Source of the DNA: Streptomyces sp. ICBB 8177 | GTDB taxonomy: Bacteria > Actinomycetota > Actinomycetes > Streptomycetales > Streptomycetaceae | Assembly (NCBI RefSeq): GCF_003144095.1 | Contig: NZ_NSKH01000018.1 | Location: 1,532,540 to 1,596,539 of the forward strand | DNA length: 64,000 nt | Direction: 5' to 3' | Shown: positions 39,967 to 47,325 of the stretch, one piece after another | How the letters are laid out: the number at the start of each line of letters is the position of its first letter | Numbering within the stretch: position 1 is the stretch's first letter | Notes under the pieces: generated by a model | Databases searched by the model: none | What the model saw: the letters and a program-made list of their open reading frames with translations, nothing else | What the model was told of the DNA's origin: nothing | Made by a program: the position numbers and the translations under genes

Positions 39967-41145
39967 ATGGCGACAAGCATTCCCGCCGGTAGCACCACCG
40001 ACGGTGCCATCCAGGTAGGCCAGAGCGCGCAGCCCGCCGACGCGCGGGTGAGCGCGGCCGCGTCCTACGACGTGGCCGACTTCCCCGTGCCGCACGGGCG
40101 CGAGGAGGAGTGGCGGTTCACCCCGCTGGACCGGCTGCGCGGCCTGCACGACGGCACCGCCGAGGCCACCGGGGGCCTGCGGGTCGAGGTCGCGGCGCCC
40201 GAGGGCGTCACCGTCGAGACCGTGGATCGCGGCGACGCCCGCCTGGGCCGGGCCGGCAAGCCGGTCGACCGGGTCGCGGCGCAGGCGTACAGCGCCTTCG
40301 AGAAGGCCTCGGTCGTCACCGTTCCCAAGGACGCGGTGCTGAGCGAGCCGGTGCGCATCAGCGTGCACGGCGAGGGCGGCACGGTCTACGCCCACCAGCT
40401 GGTCGAGGTCGGCCAGTTCGCCGAGGCCGTCGTGGTCATCGACCACACCGGTGACGCGACGCTGGCGGCCAACGTGGAGTTCGTCGTCGGCGACGGCGCC
40501 AAGCTCACCGTGGTCTCCGTCCAGGACTGGGACGACACCGCGGTGCACGTCGCCCAGCACACCGCGCTGGTCGGCCGGGACGCCACCTTCAAGTCGGTGG
40601 TCGTCACCTTCGGCGGCGACCTGGTCCGGCTGCACCCGCGGGTCGTCTACGGCGGTACCGGCGGCGAGGCCGAACTGTACGGCCTGTACTTCACCGACAA
40701 CGGCCAGCACCAGGAGCACCGGCTCTTCATCGACCACGACACCCCGCACTGCCGCAGCAACGTCGCCTACAAGGGCGCGTTGCAGGGCCAGGACGCGCAC
40801 GCGGTGTGGATCGGCGACGTGCTGATCCGCGCGGTCGCCCAGGGCACCGACACCTACGAGCTCAACCGCAACCTGGTGCTCACCGACGGCGCCCGGGTCG
40901 ACTCGGTGCCGAACCTGGAGATCGAGACCGGTGAGATCGTCGGCGCCGGACACGCCTCGGCGACCGGCCGGTTCGACGACGAGCAGCTGTTCTACCTGAT
41001 GGCCCGCGGCATCCCGGCCGACGAGGCCCGCCGCCTGGTGGTGCGCGGCTTCTTCGCCGAACTCGTCCAGCAGATCGGCCTGGCCGACCTGGAGGAGCGT
41101 CTTCTCACCAAGATCGAGCAGGAGCTGGAGGCTTCCGTCGGATGA
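39967..41145 (+). CDS. sufD: Fe-S cluster assembly protein SufD
   Basis: SufD, 392 residues, paralogue and partner of SufB in the SufBC2D complex. Seen: N-terminal helical part with HGREEEWRFTPLDRLRGL, the right-handed beta-helix (VVVIDHTGDATLAANVEFVVGDGAKLTVVSVQDWDD), RNLVLTDGARVDSVPNLEIETGEI near the end and the C-terminal GHASATGRFDDEQLFYLMARGIPADEARRLVVRGFFAE shared with SufB. The ATG follows AAAGAGAG. It overlaps the ferredoxin-like gene by 4 bases. Length and motifs are ordinary. Confidence 0.96.
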   Translation: MATSIPAGSTTDGAIQVGQSAQPADARVSAAASYDVADFPVPHGREEEWRFTPLDRLRGLHDGTAEATGGLRVEVAAPEGVTVETVDRGDARLGRAGKPVDRVAAQAYSAFEKASVVTVPKDAVLSEPVRISVHGEGGTVYAHQLVEVGQFAEAVVVIDHTGDATLAANVEFVVGDGAKLTVVSVQDWDDTAVHVAQHTALVGRDATFKSVVVTFGGDLVRLHPRVVYGGTGGEAELYGLYFTDNGQHQEHRLFIDHDTPHCRSNVAYKGALQGQDAHAVWIGDVLIRAVAQGTDTYELNRNLVLTDGARVDSVPNLEIETGEIVGAGHASATGRFDDEQLFYLMARGIPADEARRLVVRGFFAELVQQIGLADLEERLLTKIEQELEASVG

Positions 41146-41480
41146 GCGCCCCCGGATTCGTCGCCGCCTGCACGCTGGGCGAGCTGGAGGACGACACCCC
41201 CAAGCGCGTGGAGATCGACGGCGTGCCCGTCTCGGTCGTGCGCACCGAGGGCGAGGTGTTCGCCATCAACGACACCTGCTCGCACGCCAACGTCTCGCTG
41301 TCCGAGGGCGAGGTGGAGGACTGCCAGATCGAGTGCTGGCTGCACGGCTCCAGCTTCGACCTGAGGACAGGAAAGCCGTCCGGGCTGCCCGCCACGCGGC
41401 CCGTCCCCGTATACCCCGTCAAGATCGAAGGAGAGGGCGCGGACGCGACTGTGCTCATCTCCGTGACCCAGGAGTCCTGA
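41142..41480 (+). CDS. Rieske-type ferredoxin of the suf operon
   Basis: A 112-residue soluble Rieske-type [2Fe-2S] protein related to the ferredoxin subunits of non-heme iron oxygenases. Ligands: CSHANVSLSEGEV and CQIECWLHGS (CxH...CxxH pattern). The end RPVPVYPVKIEGEGADATVLI is typical. The ATG overlaps the sufD stop (ATGA). Its constant place inside actinobacterial suf operons suggests it delivers electrons for cluster or persulfide reduction (inference); no biochemical role is firmly known to me. Confidence 0.9.
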   Translation: MSAPGFVAACTLGELEDDTPKRVEIDGVPVSVVRTEGEVFAINDTCSHANVSLSEGEVEDCQIECWLHGSSFDLRTGKPSGLPATRPVPVYPVKIEGEGADATVLISVTQES

Positions 41481-41487
41481 GGCACCC

Positions 41488-42252
41488 ATGGCAACGCTTG
41501 AGATCCACGACCTGCACGTCTCCGTCGAGGCGGAGAACGGCCCCCGCGAGATCCTGCGCGGCGTCGACCTGACCGTGAAGCAGGGCGAGACCCACGCCAT
41601 CATGGGCCCCAACGGCTCCGGCAAGTCCACCCTGGCCTACTCGCTGGCCGGCCACCCCAAGTACACCGTCACCGGCGGCACCGTCACCCTCGACGGTGAG
41701 GACGTGCTGGCCATGAGCGTGGACGAGCGCGCCCGCGCCGGCGTCTTCCTCGCCATGCAGTACCCGGTCGAGGTGCCCGGCGTCTCGGTCTCCAACTTCC
41801 TGCGCACCTCCGCCACCGCCGTGCGCGGCGAGGCACCCAAGCTGCGCACCTGGGTCAAGGAGGTCAAGGAGACGATGGAGGCGCTCCAGATGGACCCCTC
41901 CTTCGCCGAGCGCAACGTCAACGAGGGCTTCTCCGGCGGTGAGAAGAAGCGCCACGAGATCCTCCAGCTGGAGCTGCTCAAGCCGAAGATCGCGATCCTC
42001 GACGAGACCGACTCCGGTCTGGACGTCGACGCGCTGCGGATCGTCTCCGAGGGCGTCAACCGGGTTCGCGAGACCGGCACCGTCGGCACCCTGCTGATCA
42101 CCCACTACACGCGCATCCTGCGCTACATCAAGCCCGACTACGTCCACGTCTTCGCCGCGGGCCGCATCGCCGAGTCCGGCGGCGCGGAGCTGGCGGACAA
42201 GCTGGAGAACGAGGGCTACGAGGCGTACACGAAGGGCGGCGCATCCGAGTGA
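41488..42252 (+). CDS. sufC: Fe-S cluster assembly ATPase SufC
   Basis: SufC, 254 residues, the ABC-type ATPase that drives conformational change in SufBC2D. Seen: Walker A GPNGSGKSTLAYSLAGHP near residue 35, the SufC-specific insertion YPVEVPGVSVSNFLRT, signature FSGGEKKRHEILQL and Walker B IAILDETDSGLDVDALRIV, then LLITHYTRILRYI with the switch His. It starts 7 bases after the Rieske gene and overlaps sufS by 4 bases (GTGA). Confidence 0.97.
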   Translation: MATLEIHDLHVSVEAENGPREILRGVDLTVKQGETHAIMGPNGSGKSTLAYSLAGHPKYTVTGGTVTLDGEDVLAMSVDERARAGVFLAMQYPVEVPGVSVSNFLRTSATAVRGEAPKLRTWVKEVKETMEALQMDPSFAERNVNEGFSGGEKKRHEILQLELLKPKIAILDETDSGLDVDALRIVSEGVNRVRETGTVGTLLITHYTRILRYIKPDYVHVFAAGRIAESGGAELADKLENEGYEAYTKGGASE

Positions 42253-43508
42253 CTCTGACGCTGCCCGGTCTCCTCGACACCGAGGCGATCCGCAAGGACT
42301 TCCCCGTGCTGGACCGGCTGGTCCACGACGGGAAGAAGCTGGTGTACCTGGACAACGCGGCGACCTCGCAGAAGCCCCGCCAGGTGCTGGACGCCCTCAC
42401 CGAGTACTACGAGAGCTACAACGCCAACGTCCACCGCGGCGTGCACGTACTCGCCGAGGAGGCCACGGCAGCGTACGAGGGCGCCCGGGACAAGGTCGCG
42501 GCGTTCGTCAACGCGCCCAGCCGCGACGAGGTGATCTTCACCAAGAACGCCTCGGAGTCCCTCAACCTCGTCGCCAACATGCTGGGCTGGGCCGACGAGC
42601 CCTACCGGGTGGACAGCGACACCGAGATCGTCATCACGGAGATGGAGCACCACTCCAACATCGTGCCGTGGCAGCTGCTGGCGCAGCGCACCGGCGCGAA
42701 GCTGAAGTGGTTCGGCCTGACCGACGACGGACGGCTCGACCTGTCCGCCATCGACCAGGTCATCACCGAGAAGACCAAGGTCGTCTCGTTCGTGCTGGTC
42801 TCCAACATCCTCGGCACCGTCAACCCGGTCGAGGCGATCGTGCGCCGGGCGCAGGAGGTCGGCGCGCTGGTCGTGGTCGACGCCTCGCAGGCCGCGCCGC
42901 ACATGCCGCTGGACGTGCAGGCGCTCCAGGCCGACTTCGTGGCCTTCACCGGCCACAAGATGTGCGGCCCGACCGGCATCGGCGTGCTGTGGGGCCGCCA
43001 GGAGCTGCTGGAGGACCTGCCGCCGTTCCTGGGCGGCGGCGAAATGATCGAGACCGTCTCGATGCACTCGTCCACCTACGCCCCGGCTCCGCACAAGTTC
43101 GAGGCCGGCACCCCGCCGATCGCCCAGGCGATCGGGCTCGGCGTGGCCGTGGACTACCTGACGTCGATCGGCCTGGACCGGATCGCCGAGCACGAGCACG
43201 CGCTGACCCGGTACGCGGTCGAGCGGCTGCGCGAGGTGCCCGACCTGCGCATCATCGGCCCCACCACGGCCGAGGACCGCGGCGCGGCGATCTCGTTCAC
43301 CCTCGGCGACATCCACCCGCACGACGTGGGCCAGGTGCTGGACGAGCAGGGCATCGCGGTGCGCGTCGGCCACCACTGCGCGCGGCCGGTCTGCCTGCGG
43401 TACGGAATTCCGGCGACCACGCGGGCGTCCTTCTATCTGTACTCCACGCCGGCCGAGGTGGACGCCTTGGTCGACGGACTGGAGCACGTCCGGAACTTCT
43501 TCGGATAG
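42249..43508 (+). CDS. sufS: Cysteine desulfurase SufS
   Basis: SufS, 419 residues, group II PLP-dependent cysteine desulfurase that provides persulfide sulfur. Seen: YLDNAATSQKPRQVLDAL near residue 35, NVHRGVHVLAEEAT, EMEHHSNIVPW, VVDASQAAPHMPLDVQAL, the PLP Lys in FTGHKMCGPTGIGVLWG, and the catalytic Cys in RVGHHCARPVCLRYG near the C-terminus. The GTG overlaps the sufC stop. It is followed 11 bases later by sufU, its sulfur acceptor. Confidence 0.97.
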   Translation: MTLTLPGLLDTEAIRKDFPVLDRLVHDGKKLVYLDNAATSQKPRQVLDALTEYYESYNANVHRGVHVLAEEATAAYEGARDKVAAFVNAPSRDEVIFTKNASESLNLVANMLGWADEPYRVDSDTEIVITEMEHHSNIVPWQLLAQRTGAKLKWFGLTDDGRLDLSAIDQVITEKTKVVSFVLVSNILGTVNPVEAIVRRAQEVGALVVVDASQAAPHMPLDVQALQADFVAFTGHKMCGPTGIGVLWGRQELLEDLPPFLGGGEMIETVSMHSSTYAPAPHKFEAGTPPIAQAIGLGVAVDYLTSIGLDRIAEHEHALTRYAVERLREVPDLRIIGPTTAEDRGAAISFTLGDIHPHDVGQVLDEQGIAVRVGHHCARPVCLRYGIPATTRASFYLYSTPAEVDALVDGLEHVRNFFG

Positions 43509-43519
43509 GGGCCGCACCT

Positions 43520-43984
43520 GTGAAGCTGGATTCGATGTACCAGGACGTCATCCTGGACCACTACAAGCACCCGCACGGCCGGGGCTTGCGGGACGGGGAC
43601 GCCGAGGTGCACCACGTCAACCCGACGTGTGGCGACGAGATCACCCTTCGGGTGAGGATCTCCGGCGACGTCGTCGAGGACGTCTCGTACGAGGGCCAGG
43701 GCTGCTCCATCAGCCAGGCCAGCGCGTCGGTGCTCAACGATCTGCTGGTCGGCAAGGAACTCGCCGACGCCCGGCGGATCCAGGAGCAGTTCCTCGAACT
43801 GATGCAGTCCAAGGGCCAGATCGAGCCCGACGACGCGATGGAGGAGGTGCTGGAGGACGCGGTCGCGTTCGCCGGCGTCTCGAAGTACCCGGCGCGTGTG
43901 AAGTGCGCGCTGCTGAGCTGGATGGCGTGGAAGGACGCGACCGCGCAGGCGCTGTCCGCCAAGGAGGCACGGGAGTCGGCATGA
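43520..43984 (+). CDS. sufU: Zn-dependent sulfurtransferase SufU
   Basis: SufU, 154 residues, IscU-like fold that in Gram-positive bacteria accepts persulfide from SufS through a zinc-bound site. Seen: MYQDVILDHYKHPHGRG; VNPTCGDEITLRV with the first Cys and Asp; GQGCSISQASASVLNDLLVGK with the second; and RVKCALLSWMAWKDA with the third. The insertion between the second and third Cys marks SufU rather than IscU. Start GTG; stop overlaps the DUF59 gene (ATGA). Confidence 0.95.
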   Translation: MKLDSMYQDVILDHYKHPHGRGLRDGDAEVHHVNPTCGDEITLRVRISGDVVEDVSYEGQGCSISQASASVLNDLLVGKELADARRIQEQFLELMQSKGQIEPDDAMEEVLEDAVAFAGVSKYPARVKCALLSWMAWKDATAQALSAKEARESA

Positions 43985-44316
43985 GCGAGAACGTCACCAC
44001 CACCACGCCCGCCTCCGAGGAGGAGATCCGCGAGGCGCTGTACGACGTGGTCGACCCCGAACTGGGCATCGACGTCGTCAACCTCGGGCTGATCTACGGC
44101 ATCCACGTCGACGACTCCAACGTCGCGACCCTCGACATGACGCTGACCTCGGCTGCCTGCCCGCTGACCGACGTCATCGAGGACCAGGCGAAGTCGGCGA
44201 CGGAGGGCATCGTCAACGACCTGAAGATCAACTGGGTCTGGATGCCGCCGTGGGGCCCCGACAAGATCACGGACGAGGGCCGGGAACAGCTACGCGCCCT
44301 GGGCTTCAACGTCTGA
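43981..44316 (+). CDS. DUF59/MIP18 family Fe-S assembly factor (SufT/PaaD-like)
   Basis: A 111-residue MIP18-family protein. Seen: EEIREALYDVVDPELGIDVVNLGLIYGI (about 14-42), LDMTLTSAACPLTDVIEDQ with the conserved Cys, and VWMPPWGPDKITDEGREQLRALGF. Members act as auxiliary Fe-S carriers or maturation factors. Its place at the end of suf, overlapping sufU by 4 bases, supports that role. It is the last gene of the operon; a large palindromic element follows. Confidence 0.93.
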   Translation: MSENVTTTTPASEEEIREALYDVVDPELGIDVVNLGLIYGIHVDDSNVATLDMTLTSAACPLTDVIEDQAKSATEGIVNDLKINWVWMPPWGPDKITDEGREQLRALGFNV

Positions 44317-44353
44317 CGGCGCGGTTGCCTCAGGGCCGGCCACGAACTCCTTC

Positions 44354-44477
44354 AGGGGCGCGGGGAACTGCGCGACCAACTTCCACCGGCCGGTGGTCCG
44401 GGAACGACCGCGGGACCCCCGACCGGTGGCCGACCGCGGCTCTCGCCGTGGCTGGTCGCGCACTTCCCCACGCCCCT
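44354..44477. repeat. Long imperfect palindrome, Streptomyces intergenic element
   Basis: A 25-base arm at 44354-44378 (AGGGGCGCGGGGAACTGCGC..., ending GACCA) and its reverse complement at 44453-44477 match in 23 of 25 positions. Between them lies CCACCGGCCGGTGG and further GC-rich inverted sequence. I recall this GGGGCGCGGGGAACTGCGCGA core as a widespread element between Streptomyces genes. It may terminate suf transcription. Confidence 0.75.
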
Positions 44478-44543
44478 TCGGGTTGGTCCCCGCTGAGCGG
44501 CTGAATTCCCGGGAACCGGGTCTCCACGAATGTGGGGGAGGTG

Positions 44544-44579
44544 TGTACGGCCGTACGCATCGCTATGTACGCTCGTACA
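44544..44579. promoter_or_regulatory. Two TGTACG-N2-CGTACA operator boxes
   Basis: TGTACGGCCGTACG (44544-44557) and TGTACGCTCGTACA (44566-44579) are spaced 22 bp start to start, about two helical turns. The second ends one base before the SMR pump ATG. A TetR regulator is encoded directly downstream of the pump, so these are very likely its operators. Confidence 0.7.
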
Positions 44580-44580
44580 C

Positions 44581-44907
44581 ATGCCATACGTGACGCTGGC
44601 GGGCGCGATCCTCTCCGAGGTGCTGGCGACCACGGCTCTGAAGTACACCGACGGGTTCTCGCGGTTGTGGCCGTCGACGGCGACCGTCGCCGGATACGTG
44701 CTGTCCTTCTACCTGTTGTCGGTCACCCTGCGCAGCATGGAGATCGGCACCGTCTACGCCATCTGGTCCGCGGTCGGCACCGCCGTGATCGCCGGGATCG
44801 GGATGGCCTTCCTCGGCGAGAGCGTCAGCGCCGCCAAACTCCTCGGCGTGGCCCTGGTGATCGCCGGGGTCGTCGTGCTCAACCTGGGCGGTGCGTCGCA
44901 CGGATGA
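44581..44907 (+). CDS. SMR family multidrug efflux protein
   Basis: A 108-residue small multidrug resistance (EmrE/QacC-like) protein with four transmembrane helices. Seen: membrane-embedded Glu in AGAILSEVLATTALKYTDGFSRLWPS; SFYLLSVTLRSMEIGTVYAIWSAVGTAVIAGIGMAFLGES; and a last helix LLGVALVIAGVVVLNL. The essential Glu14-type residue is at position 13. Such pumps exchange protons for quaternary ammonium compounds or other cations. The ATG lies 1 base after a palindromic operator box. Its stop overlaps the TetR start (ATGA), so pump and regulator are one autoregulated unit. Confidence 0.93.
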   Translation: MPYVTLAGAILSEVLATTALKYTDGFSRLWPSTATVAGYVLSFYLLSVTLRSMEIGTVYAIWSAVGTAVIAGIGMAFLGESVSAAKLLGVALVIAGVVVLNLGGASHG

Positions 44908-45446
44908 CCCGCCGCCACGACCCGGACCGCGCGCAGCGGATCGTCGACGCCGCGCTGCGGGTCGTGGGGCGCGACGGCATCGCCGGGCTCAGCCACCGGG
45001 CCGTCGCCGCCGAGGCCGACGTGCCGCTGGGCTCCACCACGTACCACTTCGCCACGCTGGACGACCTGCTGGTGGCGGCGCTGCGGCAGTTGGACGAGCG
45101 GTTCATCGAGGATCTGCGGGCGCACCCGGGGCTGGCCGACCCGGACGCCGACCTCGCCACCGAAGTCGCCCGGCTGACGGGGGAGTTCCTGCGCGGCGAG
45201 CACTCCCGCGCGGTGCTGGAGTACGAGGTCTACCTGACCGCGCTGCGCCGCGAGGCGGTCCGCCCGGTGGCCGCCGAGTTCGTGGACGCCGCGGTGGAGG
45301 TGCTGGCCGTGCGGGTCGACCGGGAGACCGCCCGTGCCCTGGTCGCCCTGATCGACGGGCTGGCGCTCCAGACCCTGCTCACAGGCCGTCCGTACGACGA
45401 GGACGAGGCACGGGCGGTCTTCGCCCGGGTCATCGGGCCGCGCTGA
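44904..45446 (+). CDS. TetR family repressor of SMR pump
   Basis: A 180-residue TetR regulator. N-terminal [44 protein letters not shown] (about residues 9-49), with the recognition helix near [11 protein letters not shown]. The C-terminal ligand domain ends [15 protein letters not shown]. The ATG overlaps the pump stop by 4 bases. It most likely binds the two TGTACG-N2-CGTACA boxes upstream of the pump and is released by a pump substrate (inference). Confidence 0.92.
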   Translation: MTRRHDPDRAQRIVDAALRVVGRDGIAGLSHRAVAAEADVPLGSTTYHFATLDDLLVAALRQLDERFIEDLRAHPGLADPDADLATEVARLTGEFLRGEHSRAVLEYEVYLTALRREAVRPVAAEFVDAAVEVLAVRVDRETARALVALIDGLALQTLLTGRPYDEDEARAVFARVIGPR

Positions 45447-45521
45447 GCGACTCGCCCCGACCTGCGGTGGAAGGCGGATTCCGGGATGCGGGCCGGTTGG
45501 GCATCGGGCACGGCCAGCGAC

Positions 45522-45534
45522 TAGCGTTCGGTGC
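45522..45534 (+). promoter_or_regulatory. Leaderless -10 element of dapD
   Basis: TAGCGT (45522-45527) followed after 7 bases by the dapD ATG; TTGGGC at 45497-45502 is a possible -35 (19-base spacer). No Shine-Dalgarno sequence. Confidence 0.55.
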
Positions 45535-46524
45535 ATGACTGACACGACCACCCTGCGCGCCCTCGGCGCCGCCGCCACCGGCCTCGCCACCGTCGCCGGC
45601 GACGGCACCGTCCTCGACACCTGGTTCCCGGCGCCCGAACTGGTCGAGCAGCCGGGCCCGGCCGGCACCGAGCGGCTCACCGCCGAGCGCGCCGCCGAAC
45701 TGCTGGGCGAGGCCGCGCCCCAGGCCCTCGGTCCCGACCCGCGGCGCGGCGTCGAGGTCGTCGCGGTCCGCACGGTCATCGGGTCGCTGGACGACAAGCC
45801 GCTCGACACGCACGACATCTACCTGCGGCTGCACCTGCTCAGCCACCGCCTGGTGCGGCCCAACGGGCAGAACCTGGACGGCATCTTCGGCCTGCTGGCC
45901 AACGTGGCGTGGACCTCGCTCGGCCCGGTGCCGGTGGACGGCGTGGAGCGGGCGCGACTGGCCGCCCGCGCCGAGGGCCTGCACCTCGCCGTGTACGGGG
46001 TGGACAAGTTCCCGCGCATGACCGACTACGTGGTCCCGGCCGGCGTGCGCATCGCCGACGCCGACCGCGTCCGGCTCGGCGCCCACCTGGCCGCCGGGAC
46101 GACCGTGATGCACGAGGGCTTCTGCAACTACAACGCGGGCACCCTGGGCACCTCGATGGTCGAGGGGCGCATCAGCCAGGGCGTCGTCGTCGGCGACGGG
46201 TCCGACATCGGCGGCGGCGCGTCGATCATGGGCACGCTCTCCGGCGGCGGCAAGGAGATCGTCTCCATCGGGCAGCGCTGCCTGCTCGGCGCCGAGGCGG
46301 GCATCGGCATCTCGCTGGGCGACGACTGCGTGGTCGAGGCCGGCCTCTACGTCACTGCGGGCACCCGGGTCACGCTGCCGGACGGCCAGGTCACCAAGGC
46401 CAAGGACCTGTCCGGCGCCGACAACCTCCTCTTCCGCCGCAACTCCGTCACCGGCACGGTCGAGGTCCTCCAGCGCACCGGCTCCTGGGGCGGCCTGAAC
46501 GCGGTGCTGCACAGCCACAACTAG
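45535..46524 (+). CDS. dapD: Tetrahydrodipicolinate N-succinyltransferase
   Basis: DapD, 329 residues, succinylates tetrahydrodipicolinate in lysine and diaminopimelate synthesis. It is the actinobacterial form with a large N-terminal domain ([40 protein letters not shown]) and a C-terminal left-handed beta-helix of hexapeptide repeats ([55 protein letters not shown]). The catalytic Glu lies in MVEGRIS and the conserved loop in [14 protein letters not shown]. It has its own leaderless promoter and ends in a strong terminator. Confidence 0.95.
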   Translation: MTDTTTLRALGAAATGLATVAGDGTVLDTWFPAPELVEQPGPAGTERLTAERAAELLGEAAPQALGPDPRRGVEVVAVRTVIGSLDDKPLDTHDIYLRLHLLSHRLVRPNGQNLDGIFGLLANVAWTSLGPVPVDGVERARLAARAEGLHLAVYGVDKFPRMTDYVVPAGVRIADADRVRLGAHLAAGTTVMHEGFCNYNAGTLGTSMVEGRISQGVVVGDGSDIGGGASIMGTLSGGGKEIVSIGQRCLLGAEAGIGISLGDDCVVEAGLYVTAGTRVTLPDGQVTKAKDLSGADNLLFRRNSVTGTVEVLQRTGSWGGLNAVLHSHN

Positions 46525-46531
46525 CCCGCCC

Positions 46532-46597
46532 GCCGCGTACGGTCCGGCGCGGGGACCGCGGGCCTCCGCCCCGCCTCCGTTGCGGACCGTACGCGGC
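46532..46597. terminator. Bidirectional terminator dapD / DinB-like gene
   Basis: GCCGCGTACGGTCCG (46532-46546) and CGGACCGTACGCGGC (46583-46597) are a perfect 15-bp inverted repeat with a GC-rich internal region. It lies between two convergent genes. Confidence 0.75.
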
Positions 46598-46607
46598 CGG
46601 CCTCCGC

Positions 46608-47180
46608 TCAACTCGCCGCGGTCCCGCGCCCGTCGGCCTCCCGCGCCTGCCGTTCCGCCGCGATCAGCGCGAAGGACGTGCCGCCGTCCAGGCTCTCGCG
46701 CAGGATGTCCGCGTGGCCCGCGTGGCGCCCGGTCTCCTGGATCAGGTGCGCGAGTATCCAGCGGGCCGAGCGCTTGGCGCCCGGCGGGAACCACGGCAGG
46801 TCCGGCAGCGCCACGGCCACCTCCAGGTCGGGCAGCGCCCGCACCAGCTCCTCGGTCTCCTGACCGGCCGCGCGGTAGGCGGAGACCAGGTCGGCGAGCG
46901 TCTCGTCGCCGACCATCCGGAACGAGTCGTGCCAGTTGCTCTCGTCCCTCGCCACCAGGTCCTGCGGCCGCCCGCTCAGGATGCCGACGATCCATTGCCG
47001 TTCCACCTCGGTGCAGTGCTTGATCAGCCCGGCGACCGACAGCTCGCTCTTCGTGGGGCGCGCCGCCGCCTGCTCGTCGGTGAGCCCGAAGGCGGCCCTG
47101 ATCACCGCGTCACGCTGCTCCGCCACGAACATCAGCAGCGTCTCCCGCTCGTCGTTGCCCTCGCCCACGAAGGTGACCAT
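46608..47180 (-). CDS. DinB/DUF664 family putative thiol-dependent metalloenzyme
   Basis: A 190-residue four-helix bundle protein of the DinB-like superfamily. Seen: SELSVAGLIKHCTEVERQWI near residue 50 with the first His; NWHDSF; and ILAHLIQETGRHAGHADILRESLDG near 150 with the HxxxH pair. The three His ligands suggest a divalent metal site; actinobacterial relatives use mycothiol or bacillithiol as cofactor. The substrate is unknown. The ATG follows GAGGAAG. A TAGCGT -10-like hexamer lies upstream on the minus strand (complement of 47262-47267). Confidence 0.85.
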   Translation of the reverse strand: MVTFVGEGNDERETLLMFVAEQRDAVIRAAFGLTDEQAAARPTKSELSVAGLIKHCTEVERQWIVGILSGRPQDLVARDESNWHDSFRMVGDETLADLVSAYRAAGQETEELVRALPDLEVAVALPDLPWFPPGAKRSARWILAHLIQETGRHAGHADILRESLDGGTSFALIAAERQAREADGRGTAAS

Positions 47181-47267
47181 GGCTTCCTCGCTTCCCCGCG
47201 CGGGTGCCCCGCGCCGTGTCGTTCACATCCGTTCCGGCTTCCGTCCTTGCGGACAACGACAACGCTA

Positions 47268-47304
47268 GGGGCCCTTGAGGACGACTTCGGTCCTCAAGGG
47301 CCCC
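47268..47304 (-). terminator. Terminator hairpin of secreted nuclease gene
   Basis: GGGGCCCTTGAGGAC (47268-47282) pairs perfectly with GTCCTCAAGGGCCCC (47290-47304) around a 7-base loop, 21 bases beyond the nuclease stop on the minus strand. Confidence 0.8.
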
Positions 47305-47325
47305 GGCTGTTCGCGCCGGAGGCCG

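Noticed and set aside
37993-40953. Very long open frame (986 codons) on the minus strand across sufR, sufB and sufD
   Set aside because: It is antisense to three clear suf genes; long spurious frames opposite genes are expected at this GC content, and its translation is low complexity without any domain.
44532-44903. N-terminal extension of the TetR gene through the SMR pump gene
   Set aside because: The extension is an out-of-frame reading of the pump gene; TetR homology begins at the ATG overlapping the pump stop.
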